Source: Candidatus Methanoplasma sp. (GTDB taxonomy: Archaea; Thermoplasmatota; Thermoplasmata; Methanomassiliicoccales; Methanomethylophilaceae). Taken from it: a stretch of DNA of 60,338 nucleotides. The stretch is from assembly GCA_031261625.1 (NCBI GenBank), contig JAISJG010000021.1, forward strand, positions 1 through 60,338. Reading direction: 5' to 3'. Each line of letters starts with the position of its first letter. Position 1 is the first letter of the stretch. A program made the translations under genes and the position numbers. Shown here in pieces: positions 28,017 to 35,717 of this stretch. The notes beneath the pieces were generated by a model that was not told the origin of the DNA, did not search any database, and saw only the letters and a program-made list of their open reading frames with translations.

Positions 28017-29627
28017 ATGGAAAAAAGACCGAAAGTGCTGCTCATCGACGGTTACATCGACGACCCGGCAGCACTCGGCGTTCCGCCTTACATCTCACCC
28101 ATGATACGTGCCGTTGCAGGTTCCGCCATCGATGCAGGAGCGGATGTGGAGTACATTTCTGTTGACATGATACGTAAAGGAAAAAAGATCCCGGAAGCCG
28201 CCGTGAGCGTAGTCCTGTCGGGGAACACAGTCCCGGGGAAATACCTCCGGTCCATGCCCATGTCCCTAAAGGAGCTTGATTCCCTCGTCCCCAAACTCAA
28301 AGGATGGAAACTCATCGGCGGTTCGGCGGCCTCTTCTTCCGTTGCGGATAAATTCGATTTCGCTATCGTTAAGGACCTTGCCGCATCGCTTTATGACGGT
28401 ATTTCCGGCAAAGAGGTCGGCGAGAGATTCAGGACACTGGAGGAATGGAACAGATGGATGCTCCTCGGTGCGGGAATAGTGAAACAGCATCAGGATTATC
28501 CACACCCTCTAATCGTCGAGATGGAATCATACAGAGGATGCCACAGATATGCGAGTGGCGGCTGTTCCTTCTGCATCGAACCGCTGAAGGGAAAACCTCT
28601 GATGAGATCCCCTGCGGACATACTCGCGGAAGCGAAAGAACTGCATGCCCTGGGCATCAGGAACATCAGGATCGGAGGACAGACATGCATCATATCCTAC
28701 GGCTCGGAACCAGGACCCGATCCTCCTAAACCCAATGTAAAAGCCATAACAGAACTGTTCCGGGGACTGAAAGAACTGGACTTCGACATACTCCATGTGG
28801 ACAATGCGAATCCCGCAGTAATAAGCACCTATCCCGATGAGTCCCGCGCAGTAATAAAAGTCCTGGCCGAATGCTGCACACCCGGTAACGTATTGGCACT
28901 GGGTATGGAATCTGCGGACCCGCTAGTAATAAGATCCAACAACCTCAACAGCACATCATCCCAGGTCCTCGATGCCGTAAGGATCATCAATGAGATAGGC
29001 GGGGAAAGAGGAGAAAACGGCCTTCCCAGAATACTTCCCGGCCTGAACATCATATGCGGTCTTGACGGGGAAACATCATCTACTTACGAAATGAACTCCG
29101 CCCTTTTGGAACAGATATTGGACGAGGGACTAGTGGTCCGCCGCATCAATATCAGGCAGGTGCTACCTCTGAGGAAGGAATTCGGCGTTAAGGTTGACCA
29201 GCGCACTTTCAGGACATTCAAAGATTCCGTAAGGGATAAAATAGACCGCGAGATGCTGAAACGCGTTGCCCCGTACGGAACCGTACTGAGAGGCGTCTAC
29301 ATGGAGCTCCTGGACGGGAACACGACATTCGGGAGACAGATTGGTTCGTACCCGATACTGGTCGGTGTTCCCTACAAACTTGAGATCGAAAAAACGTACG
29401 ACGTATTCATCACGGATTGGGGGTTCAGATCCATTACGGGATTGAGCTATCCGTTCAACATCAACACAATGCCCATGTCATCCATCGAAGCGCTTCCGGG
29501 TATCGGGAAGAAACGTGCGGCAAAAGTAGTGCTGGGAAGACCCTATAAGGATTTTGAAGAGTTCTCTAAGGCCATCGAGGACCCCGCCGTAGCTGACGGC
29601 CTTAGAGATATTGTTTCTTTAGACTGA
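28017..29627 (+). CDS. Radical SAM protein with C-terminal helix-hairpin-helix
   Basis: 536 residues. N-terminal ~170 residues are Rossmann/B12-binding-like (VLLIDGYIDDPAALGVPPYISP), then the cluster motif in ESYRGCHRYASGGCSFCIEP: Cys-x8-Cys-x2-Cys instead of the usual CxxxCxxC, a spacing known in an archaeal subgroup. After the TIM barrel comes a linker and a C-terminal HhH (SSIEALPGIGKKRAAKVVLG). An archaeal conserved family of unknown reaction; HhH suggests nucleic-acid contact. The ATG at 28017 lies in frame with a longer unsupported extension. It ends one base before the HxlR stop. Confidence 0.8.
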   Translation: MEKRPKVLLIDGYIDDPAALGVPPYISPMIRAVAGSAIDAGADVEYISVDMIRKGKKIPEAAVSVVLSGNTVPGKYLRSMPMSLKELDSLVPKLKGWKLIGGSAASSSVADKFDFAIVKDLAASLYDGISGKEVGERFRTLEEWNRWMLLGAGIVKQHQDYPHPLIVEMESYRGCHRYASGGCSFCIEPLKGKPLMRSPADILAEAKELHALGIRNIRIGGQTCIISYGSEPGPDPPKPNVKAITELFRGLKELDFDILHVDNANPAVISTYPDESRAVIKVLAECCTPGNVLALGMESADPLVIRSNNLNSTSSQVLDAVRIINEIGGERGENGLPRILPGLNIICGLDGETSSTYEMNSALLEQILDEGLVVRRINIRQVLPLRKEFGVKVDQRTFRTFKDSVRDKIDREMLKRVAPYGTVLRGVYMELLDGNTTFGRQIGSYPILVGVPYKLEIEKTYDVFITDWGFRSITGLSYPFNINTMPMSSIEALPGIGKKRAAKVVLGRPYKDFEEFSKAIEDPAVADGLRDIVSLD

Positions 29628-29984
29628 TCAAAGCCTGCAGAGTTTGCAGTTCTGATCCTTGCAGGGTTCGTTATCGACCTTCCAATTCAAAGCCCACAAC
29701 TTGAGCGCGTGTATGATCGGCATGAGCTCCAAACTGGGCTCTGTCAGTCTGTATTCGCTTTTTACGGGGAAAGTAGAGGAATCTACCCTGTTCTCCACGA
29801 GGCCTTCGCTCTCCAGGTCTTTCAAACGCTCTGATAACATCTTGGGAGTGATACCTTCCATTGAGTCTTTGATATCTGAGAATCTCTTCCATTCATCCCC
29901 TTTGTATAGCTCAAGAAGTATCATTACGGCCCACTTTTTGCCTAGATAGCCCATTGTCTTGTAAACTGTACACGATCGGTCCAT
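29628..29984 (-). CDS. HxlR-family transcriptional regulator 1
   Basis: 118 residues, winged helix. MDRSCTVYKTMGYLGKKWAVMILLELYKGDEWKRF then LKDLESEGLVENRV fit HxlR/DUF24 proteins, many of which sense thiol stress through a Cys in the N-terminal stretch (here Cys5). The C-terminal CKDQNCKLC adds a possible metal or redox site. ATG at 29984 is chosen; the upstream TTG is weaker. It is a close relative of regulator 2 (same length, same tail). The ATG is about 28 bases from a TATA-like element, so leaderless expression is possible. Confidence 0.88.
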   Translation of the reverse strand: MDRSCTVYKTMGYLGKKWAVMILLELYKGDEWKRFSDIKDSMEGITPKMLSERLKDLESEGLVENRVDSSTFPVKSEYRLTEPSLELMPIIHALKLWALNWKVDNEPCKDQNCKLCRL

Positions 29985-30007
29985 AGTTTCGAGTGAGTAA
30001 CTCAAAC

Positions 30008-30058
30008 AAATAAATACTTTAGTATAGATTGAATATTAGGTTTACAAAGTATACCTTA
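30008..30058. promoter_or_regulatory. Shared promoter/operator block, copy 1
   Basis: Contains ATACTTTAGTAT at 30014-30025 and AGGTTTACAAAGTATAC at 30038-30054, 12 bases apart. The 12-mer is identical to the one before regulator 2/hcp (30912-30923). TATA-like sequence on both strands allows leftward expression of HxlR 1 and rightward start near 30038. Confidence 0.55.
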
Positions 30059-30185
30059 GGGTTATTTGTAAATCGGGGGAATAAAATAGGCATTGATGAA
30101 ATGCGCAAGGTCCGGGGAATACCGGACCTGCAGGCACAGCAATGGTCTGCAGGACGGGGACTCCGCATCTCATCAATGCCTAAAC
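30038..30185 (+). ncRNA. Putative structured RNA A
   Basis: No reading frame. Core stem AGGCATTGATGA (30088-30099) with TCATCAATGCCT (30170-30181), 12 pairs; inner ATGCG/CGCAT; hairpin AGGTCCGG-GGAATA-CCGGACCT (30108-30129); CTGCAG/CTGCAG (30128-30133 with 30147-30152, sharing two bases with the hairpin, so they may be alternatives). Conserved with element B: AGGTTTACAA, ATCGGGGGAAT, GGGGAATA, CGGA and GGCACA. A TATA-like box lies about 26 bases before the first conserved block. Orientation is inferred. Confidence 0.5.
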
Positions 30186-30267
30186 GCTCGTGATTTTGCA
30201 TTTATCGTTTGTTCTGTTGTACATTTGTGCTGATTACGTGACCCGTAGTACCCTATGGGTAACTTTA

Positions 30268-30300
30268 AGAGATATATAGCGCGATATAACTGAGATATCA
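30268..30300 (+). promoter_or_regulatory. Promoter of element B
   Basis: GATATATAGCG centred near 30274, about 26 bases before AGGTTTACAAGGTATAC at 30300, the same spacing as at element A and hcp. Confidence 0.4.
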
Positions 30301-30455
30301 GGTTTACAAGGTATACTCCTGTGTTACTTTGCGGATCGGGGGAATTCAATACATACAGGGTTCCGATGGGATACAGACAACCAGGGGAATATCGGATGTG
30401 CGGGCACACAGGAGATTCGTCCGCAGATGCGATGGTTGTCTTATGTATTCCACCG
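30300..30455 (+). ncRNA. Putative structured RNA B
   Basis: Homologue of element A lying 262 bases downstream. AATACATA (30348-30355) pairs with TATGTATT (30442-30449), GACAACCA (30376-30383) with TGGTTGTC (30433-30440), TGCGG (30399-30403) with CCGCA (30421-30425). The stem sequences differ from A while the single-stranded blocks ATCGGGGGAAT, GGGGAATA and GGCACA are kept, and TGCAG/CTGCA in A has become TGCGG/CCGCA in B, a compensated change. This pattern is expected of a folded RNA. Class unknown. Confidence 0.5.
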
Positions 30456-30525
30456 GTGCCCTTCACAATTCTAAAAAAAATTAATTGCCGTTGGTTCTCA
30501 ACGGCCGGTTTATCGATCGAAAAAA

Positions 30526-30882
30526 TCAAAGAACACAAAGCCTGCAATCCTGGTTCTTGCACGGTTCGTTATTGATCTTCCACCTGAGGGCCCACAATTT
30601 CAGATCGTGCACGACCTCCATCAGTTCCATGCTTGGTTCCGTCAGTCTGTATTCGCTTCTGGGAGGGAATGAAGTGACGTCCACCCTGTTCTCCACAAGC
30701 CCTTCGTCCTCAAGTTCCTTCAGACGTTCGGACAATACTTTCGGTGTGATATCTGCCAAAGAAACCTTCAATTCCGAGAATCTTTTCCACTCTTTTCCTT
30801 TGTACATCTCTAAAAGTATCATTATGGTCCATTTTTTGGCCAAATAGTCCATAGTTTTGTAGACAGTGCATGCATGATCCAT
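30526..30882 (-). CDS. HxlR-family transcriptional regulator 2
   Basis: 118 residues, MDHACTVYKTMDYLAKKWTIMILLEMYKGKEW, with LSERLKELEDEGLVENRV, sister of regulator 1. It has the N-terminal Cys5 and the C-terminal CKNQDCRLC. It is divergent from hcp over a 90-base region containing the ATACTTTAGTAT palindrome, so autoregulation and control of hcp are likely. TATA near 30910 puts the transcript start next to the ATG. Confidence 0.88.
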   Translation of the reverse strand: MDHACTVYKTMDYLAKKWTIMILLEMYKGKEWKRFSELKVSLADITPKVLSERLKELEDEGLVENRVDVTSFPPRSEYRLTEPSMELMEVVHDLKLWALRWKINNEPCKNQDCRLCVL

Positions 30883-30904
30883 GATATACCTGGAGAAACT
30901 TCCC

Positions 30905-30955
30905 TGCCTATATACTTTAGTATCTATTTCATACTAAGTTTACAATTCATACCAT
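30905..30955. promoter_or_regulatory. Divergent promoter of HxlR 2 and hcp
   Basis: TATATACTTTAGTAT at 30909-30923 and AAGTTTACAATTCATAC at 30936-30952. TATA near 30911 and the AGTTTACAA block 26 bases downstream match the architecture at elements A and B. TACT-AGTA half-sites resemble operators described for bacterial HxlR/YodB regulators, with shorter spacing. Confidence 0.55.
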
Positions 30956-30972
30956 TGTGAACGAGGTGAAAA

Positions 30973-32556
30973 ATGTCAATATTTAGAAAGAAGGAAGTGG
31001 GGATGGAGTGCAGACAGTGCGAGGAGACACTGGGCGGCACCGGATGTATAAAGATCGGGGTCTGCGGAAAGAATGCGGAAGTGGCCGCATCACAGGACCG
31101 CCTCATAAGATCGCTGATAGCTCTTTCGGAGGCTGCTGAAAGCGGGAAGGTCGCTGAAGGCAAGCTTGCCGATATAGACACCAGGATCGTGACAGGCCTT
31201 TTCAAGACCCTTACGAACACTAATTTCGATGAGAATATCATAACCAAGGATGCCACGGACAACGAAGCATTGGCCAAGTCGGCCGGAGTGGATGCGAAGA
31301 AGCTTCCGATAGGCATCCATTTCGATAGAAATGCGGATCTGGCATCCCTGAAGGAACTTCTCCTTTACGGAACGAAGGGACTTGCTGCCTACTACCATCA
31401 CGCTGTCGTTCTCGGATACGGCGATGCGACCGTGACCGCATTCATCAGGAAGGCCCTCAGTTCGCTTGTGAAGGATCTTTCTGCCGATGAACTCGTCGCC
31501 CTTAACCTGGAATGCGGGACCGTCGGTGCAACGGCCATGGCACTTCTGGACAAGGCCAACACCACCACATACGGGATACCTGAGATCACCTCTGTCAAGA
31601 CCGGTGTCGGAAAGAACCCCGGCATACTGATCACGGGTCATGACCTCAAGGACCTCGAACAACTGTTGGAACAGACCAAGGGAACCGGTATCGACGTTTA
31701 CACACACGGAGAACTGCTTCCCGCGAATGCATACCCCAAGCTGAAGACATACGGAAACCTGGTCGGTAACTACGGCAATGCGTGGTACAAGCAGAAGGAT
31801 GAGTTCGAGGCGTTCAACGGACCGATCATCGCAACCACGAACTGCGTCCTGATACCTAAGGAAAGTTACAGACCCAGACTGTTCACTACAGGTGCATCGG
31901 GCATACCCGGAGCAACCCACATACCGGCAGATAAGGATGGAAACAAGGATTTCTCCAAGGTCATCGCACTCGCGAGATCCTCTGCCGCCCCGGGGCAGAT
32001 AGACGATACCAACCTGACCATCGGATTCGGCCACGATACCGTACTGTCCCTGGCGGATAAGATCATCGAAGCCGTCAAGGCCGGTGCGATAAAGAGATTC
32101 GTCGTGATGGCGGGATGTGACGGCAGACAGAATGACAGAACGTACTATGCCGATTTCGCCAACGCACTTCCCAAGGACACTGTGATCCTGACGGCCGGAT
32201 GCGCAAAGTACCGCTACAACAAGTTGGATCTCGGCGATATCGGCGGAATCCCGCGTGTGATAGATGCGGGCCAATGCAACGACTGTTATTCGCTTGTGGT
32301 GATAGCATCCGCGCTTGCAGAAGCGTTCGGTGTCGGTATAAACGAACTGCCGCTGTCGTTCAACATCGCGTGGTACGAACAGAAGGCATGTCTGGTGCTT
32401 CTGACCCTGCTGTCTCTCGGCGTCAAGGACATAATGCTTGGGCCCCGTCTTCCGGCATTCATCACACCGGGGATCCTCGATGTACTCGTGAAGACCTTCG
32501 ATATCAAGCCCAACAGCGATGTTGTATCCGATCTGAAGATCCTCCACATCGAGTAA
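30973..32556 (+). CDS. hcp: Hydroxylamine reductase / hybrid-cluster protein
   Basis: 527 residues. Hcp handles NO and hydroxylamine in anaerobes. The N-terminal cluster motif is Cys13-x2-Cys16-x8-Cys25-x5-Cys31; hybrid-cluster ligands are visible in NLECGTVGA (Glu/Cys), TTNCVLIP, TAGCAKYRYN and DAGQCNDCYS. AGGTG lies five bases before ATG 30973; a second ATG at 31003 is less favoured. Monocistronic, with its own promoter and terminator, divergent from HxlR 2. Confidence 0.95.
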   Translation: MSIFRKKEVGMECRQCEETLGGTGCIKIGVCGKNAEVAASQDRLIRSLIALSEAAESGKVAEGKLADIDTRIVTGLFKTLTNTNFDENIITKDATDNEALAKSAGVDAKKLPIGIHFDRNADLASLKELLLYGTKGLAAYYHHAVVLGYGDATVTAFIRKALSSLVKDLSADELVALNLECGTVGATAMALLDKANTTTYGIPEITSVKTGVGKNPGILITGHDLKDLEQLLEQTKGTGIDVYTHGELLPANAYPKLKTYGNLVGNYGNAWYKQKDEFEAFNGPIIATTNCVLIPKESYRPRLFTTGASGIPGATHIPADKDGNKDFSKVIALARSSAAPGQIDDTNLTIGFGHDTVLSLADKIIEAVKAGAIKRFVVMAGCDGRQNDRTYYADFANALPKDTVILTAGCAKYRYNKLDLGDIGGIPRVIDAGQCNDCYSLVVIASALAEAFGVGINELPLSFNIAWYEQKACLVLLTLLSLGVKDIMLGPRLPAFITPGILDVLVKTFDIKPNSDVVSDLKILHIE

Positions 32557-32563
32557 AGAAAAA

Positions 32564-32596
32564 AGGGGTCCGACCGCTGAAACGGTCGGGCCCTGT
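32564..32596 (+). terminator. Terminator after hcp
   Basis: GGTCCGACCG / CGGTCGGGCC hairpin starting about nine bases after the stop, followed by TGTTTATTG. Confidence 0.6.
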
Positions 32597-32644
32597 AAAC
32601 CTGTTTATTGTATGCGGTTATATCTTAGTAAAGAACCGAAACGA

Positions 32645-32953
32645 TCACTTCAGATATGATGTTGGATTCTCATACCCAGATATCTGAATATCTAGCAGTA
32701 ATAAGACACCGTTATCCGATAATGCCCCATACTCTTCTCCGCTTCCGTCCGCTTCATCGGATATCTCGAAAGAGAATATTCCTTCGGTCGTCTCTTCCGT
32801 CACATCACTTTCCGGAACCGTCGCTCTGTCGCCGCCACCGTGTCCTCCGCCGCTTCCGCCGCCGTGACCGAACTCGTATGCCGTTGTGGTCAGTACCGCT
32901 ACTATTACGACTGCCAGCAGAACCGACAGTACCATTGTTGTTCCTTTCTTCAT
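32645..32953 (-). CDS. Small membrane-anchored Gly/His-rich protein
   Basis: 102 residues from MKKGTTMVLSVLLAVVIVAV. One N-terminal hydrophobic segment (signal peptide or anchor), then FGHGGGSGGGHGGGDR, then an acidic C-terminal half. Two or three histidines in a Gly stretch could hold metal; this is inference. It starts four bases after the ferric-reductase-like stop, so it is in the same operon. I do not recognise a family. Confidence 0.65.
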   Translation of the reverse strand: MKKGTTMVLSVLLAVVIVAVLTTTAYEFGHGGGSGGGHGGGDRATVPESDVTEETTEGIFSFEISDEADGSGEEYGALSDNGVLLLLDIQISGYENPTSYLK

Positions 32954-32957
32954 TATA

Positions 32958-33704
32958 TCACGCCACCTCTGCTTCTTCATTGCTTTGAACCGTTGTACTC
33001 TTACTGCGGTCCCAGAGATATTTCACCGGACGCAGGATGAAGTAAGGTATGAACAGGATCGAATACCCCAGGAATGCCATCGGATCCTGATGGCCTCCGC
33101 CGCTGAGGACTGCCGAGATCATTATTCCAGTCACATGGAGATACAGAAGAACGTAGAAAATATACGAAGTGTTCTGAAGTCTCTTCCAGGTTTTGGCGCT
33201 CATCCATTTCCTCACGGAGTAGAACGATGTTATCAGCAGGGGGATCATGAGTGCTATCAGGATCAGCGAGAACAGACATGCGTACCACCAGTATCCCCTC
33301 ATCACCGAGGGCGTTGTAAGATTCTGGAAGAACTGGATGAACAGGTATGTGAATGAGACGTTGTGCCCCAATGCCAGTATACACGCAATGACCGAAAGTT
33401 CCGCTCTTACGGAACGAAGTTTCTTCGTTATTTTTGATTTTTTAGGCAATACTCCGACCCACATGACCACGGCGAATATCGCGGTGGATAATGATCCAAG
33501 TCTGAATAAGGCTGCGATTTCGCGGTTGAACCATTGCGGCCAATCCCCACTCGCGCCGTACTGCGGAGCACCGATTATGTAAGCGGTGATCAATAGTACG
33601 GCAACGTACAACACAACTCTCCATTTATGCACAGGCTTTGCGAATAATATCAACAGTGCCGTCAGGATCACTGCGATTATTATCGAGCTTACTATCGTTA
33701 TCAT
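32958..33704 (-). CDS. Ferric reductase-like / YedZ-type haem membrane protein
   Basis: 248 residues with six to seven membrane segments. LALGHNVSFTYLFIQF and YIFYVLLYLHVTGIM place histidines on two helices as in haem-binding ferric-reductase-like domains (FRD, YedZ/MsrQ). It has no FAD/NAD domain, so an electron donor partner is required. Upstream are two DtxR-type palindromes, suggesting metal control. Precise role unknown. Confidence 0.7.
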   Translation of the reverse strand: MITIVSSIIIAVILTALLILFAKPVHKWRVVLYVAVLLITAYIIGAPQYGASGDWPQWFNREIAALFRLGSLSTAIFAVVMWVGVLPKKSKITKKLRSVRAELSVIACILALGHNVSFTYLFIQFFQNLTTPSVMRGYWWYACLFSLILIALMIPLLITSFYSVRKWMSAKTWKRLQNTSYIFYVLLYLHVTGIMISAVLSGGGHQDPMAFLGYSILFIPYFILRPVKYLWDRSKSTTVQSNEEAEVA

Positions 33705-33891
33705 ATATCTTCCTCTGATCGAATACAGATCCCATTGACCCAGGCTGATATTTCAGCACGGTTCATATGAGCTGAGCACATCTCTGTAAGGCCCCCGGCA
33801 TTCAGAAAAGACGGGCTGTCTGTGCCTCCGTAAGGCCCGACGGCTCTCTGAAATGCTCACCGAATCAGAATCACATACTCATCTCTGCACA

Positions 33892-33909
33892 ATTTAGGAT
33901 TACCTAAAT
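33892..33909. promoter_or_regulatory. DtxR/IdeR-like operator 1
   Basis: ATTTAGG-ATTA-CCTAAAT: seven-base perfect arms with a four-base centre. This is the pattern of DtxR/MntR-family sites (TTAGGnnnnCCTAA). Confidence 0.6.
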
Positions 33910-33917
33910 AATATATA

Positions 33918-33935
33918 AATTTAGGTATGCCTAAA
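33918..33935. promoter_or_regulatory. DtxR/IdeR-like operator 2
   Basis: ATTTAGG-TATG-CCTAAAT, again perfect seven-base arms. A TATA-like ATATATAAAT separates it from operator 1, so a bound regulator would cover the promoter. Confidence 0.6.
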
Positions 33936-33983
33936 TTGTAATTCTGTACAAACCCTAAATTACCATCTATTCCATTGACACAC

Positions 33984-35024
33984 ATGGATTCCATCCGCGC
34001 TGCGAGATACCCGTTTCTCAGGGAATCCGCTAAATTCGCGGAAAGCAACTCCGCGGACATCGAATCGCTGGTATTCTCCCCATCATACGAGAACGCCAGG
34101 AAAAGAGGTCTGGAGCGCGTGAAAAGCGCCATAGACCAATATTGCGTAAGTGATGTGTCGTTACTTCAGGAATATGACAGACTGATGGAGGTCCTGTCGT
34201 ACCCGTATGCGAGGATGATCGTTTCCGTTATCAACGACCGCTTTCTCACGAAAAGATATGCTCTGGCAGAAGCCTCGAGGATGAACGACCTTCTGCAGGG
34301 GGATATCGGATCGGAGATAACCGTCGCCCAGGAACTCGAAGTGAACTCTTCCAGGGACAAAGACGGCAAGATCAACATGCATTTCGGCGATTATCTGAGA
34401 TTCTCCCACGTCATGAAAGCAGTGGAATGGAAGCTGATAAACACCGATCTCAGAAACGGGTATGTCCATCTTGATGCGGCGAAATTCGACCGTCTGTTAC
34501 AAAACTCACTTCAGGAAAGAATAGAGAGGGAACTTCCGCTCAATGTACCGGCCGAATTCCAGAAGGCGATGAAACCGGACATCGACCATATCTTGATCCT
34601 GCTTTCGGAAACGAAGAAGAAACTGAGTCCCACCGGAGGAGAAGGAATGAATCCCGATTTCCTTCCTCCCTGCATCAAACAGATCCTGGCGAACGCACAG
34701 AACGGAATGAACCTTCCGCACAGCGCAAGGTTCGCTCTAGTGTCATTTCTGAATGCGCTGGGTCTAACATATGAGCAGATAATTGCGTTGTTCGCACAGT
34801 CCCCTGATTTCGATGAATCCAAGTCGAGTTATCAGATCAAACATATCACCGGGGAAGAACGCGGAGGCGAGGGTTATACCCCTCCCGAGTGTTCCACAAT
34901 GAAAACGAACGGCATATGTTTCGATCCCGACAGTCTTTGCAACAACGGGAAGATGAACCACCCACTATCTTATTATCGCATCAAATCCGGGAATTTCCCG
35001 AAAAGAGATGAAGAAAAGAAATGA
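33984..35024 (+). CDS. priL: DNA primase large subunit PriL
   Basis: 346 residues. Regulatory and Fe-S subunit of the archaeal/eukaryal primase. The four cluster cysteines are visible in LPPCIKQIL, PPECSTM, GICFD and SLCNN, and the C-terminal HPLSYYR is a family signature. ATG at 33984 follows an in-frame TTG; family alignment supports the ATG. Convergent with the CDP-alcohol gene, stop next to stop. Confidence 0.93.
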   Translation: MDSIRAARYPFLRESAKFAESNSADIESLVFSPSYENARKRGLERVKSAIDQYCVSDVSLLQEYDRLMEVLSYPYARMIVSVINDRFLTKRYALAEASRMNDLLQGDIGSEITVAQELEVNSSRDKDGKINMHFGDYLRFSHVMKAVEWKLINTDLRNGYVHLDAAKFDRLLQNSLQERIERELPLNVPAEFQKAMKPDIDHILILLSETKKKLSPTGGEGMNPDFLPPCIKQILANAQNGMNLPHSARFALVSFLNALGLTYEQIIALFAQSPDFDESKSSYQIKHITGEERGGEGYTPPECSTMKTNGICFDPDSLCNNGKMNHPLSYYRIKSGNFPKRDEEKK

Positions 35025-35717
35025 TCACTGACTGTCTTCTTTCGACATGTTGCGCCAGGTTATCACTCCGCGCTGTATGGCGGTAAGGTTTCCGACCACT
35101 GCGAAATAGATTATCATGATCTCCAACCAGGAGATTGTATAATCGCCGATATCGATGGTCGGATATCCGGCGAAGATCATTATGAACTGGATTATTGGGA
35201 ACAATGTGCTCAAAACGACGCGATCCGCTCTTCCCAGAAGTCCGGCGTAAAGGCGCGGTGCACCCACCGCCTGTGCCTGGGTACCCATATAAGAAGTGAG
35301 GAGAACACCGACCAGAGCAAGTATACCCAGATACGGATTGCACCATCCGCTGACGGCCACTCCTCCGATCATGAACACATCTGCATATCTGTCGAAAACA
35401 TGATCGAGATAGTCACCTTTCTTAGATGCTTTTCCCGCGAGTTTTGCGATCTTGCCGTCCAGAGCATCGAAATACCCAGACACCAGAACGAGGACCGCAC
35501 CGAGTATCAGAAGATATGAACGGTTGTAATGGATCGTAACCCCGGTGAAGATGTCGATATCCCAACTGACATCATAGCTGAAATAAAGAACTAGCCCGGA
35601 AACGAACGCCAGGATCAGACCGATCCATGATATGATATTGGGATTGACATTGATAAGTTTCTTAGCAACCGGAAGAAGTGCGAACTCTGCTTTCCCTCTC
35701 TGCTCGTCTAGAACCAT
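35025..35717 (-). CDS. CDP-alcohol phosphatidyltransferase, archaetidylinositol-phosphate-synthase-like
   Basis: 230 residues, six membrane helices. The CDP-alcohol motif is DALDGKIAK, followed by GDYLDHVFD; the usual AR is AK here. These enzymes join CDP-archaeol to a polar alcohol (inositol phosphate, glycerol phosphate or serine). The gene overlaps the AK6 gene by ten bases. Head-group specificity cannot be told from sequence. Confidence 0.83.
   Translation of the reverse strand: MVLDEQRGKAEFALLPVAKKLINVNPNIISWIGLILAFVSGLVLYFSYDVSWDIDIFTGVTIHYNRSYLLILGAVLVLVSGYFDALDGKIAKLAGKASKKGDYLDHVFDRYADVFMIGGVAVSGWCNPYLGILALVGVLLTSYMGTQAQAVGAPRLYAGLLGRADRVVLSTLFPIIQFIMIFAGYPTIDIGDYTISWLEIMIIYFAVVGNLTAIQRGVITWRNMSKEDSQ

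Larger units (their letters stand above)
33705..33983. other. Intergenic region with metal-type operators and a possible structured leader
   Basis: Between the divergent ferric-reductase-like and PriL genes. It holds two palindromes around a TATA element (33891-33936). If transcription goes leftward from about 33888, the leader is about 184 bases and includes two related motifs (GGGCCTTACGGAG and GGGCCTTACAGAG, minus strand, 33790-33850) within an outer GAGCA/TGCTC pair (33855-33859 with 33771-33775). Confidence 0.45.

Noticed and set aside
30038..30455. Retron msr-msd or transposon-end interpretation of elements A and B
   Set aside because: No reverse transcriptase or transposase nearby, no direct repeats at the ends, and stems differ between copies while loops are conserved.
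30038..30455. Known riboswitch (cobalamin, fluoride, NiCo, molybdenum cofactor)
   Set aside because: The consensus boxes of these classes as I know them are not present; a covariance search would be needed to exclude them fully.
31090..32547. 485-codon frame on the minus strand
   Set aside because: Antisense of hcp.
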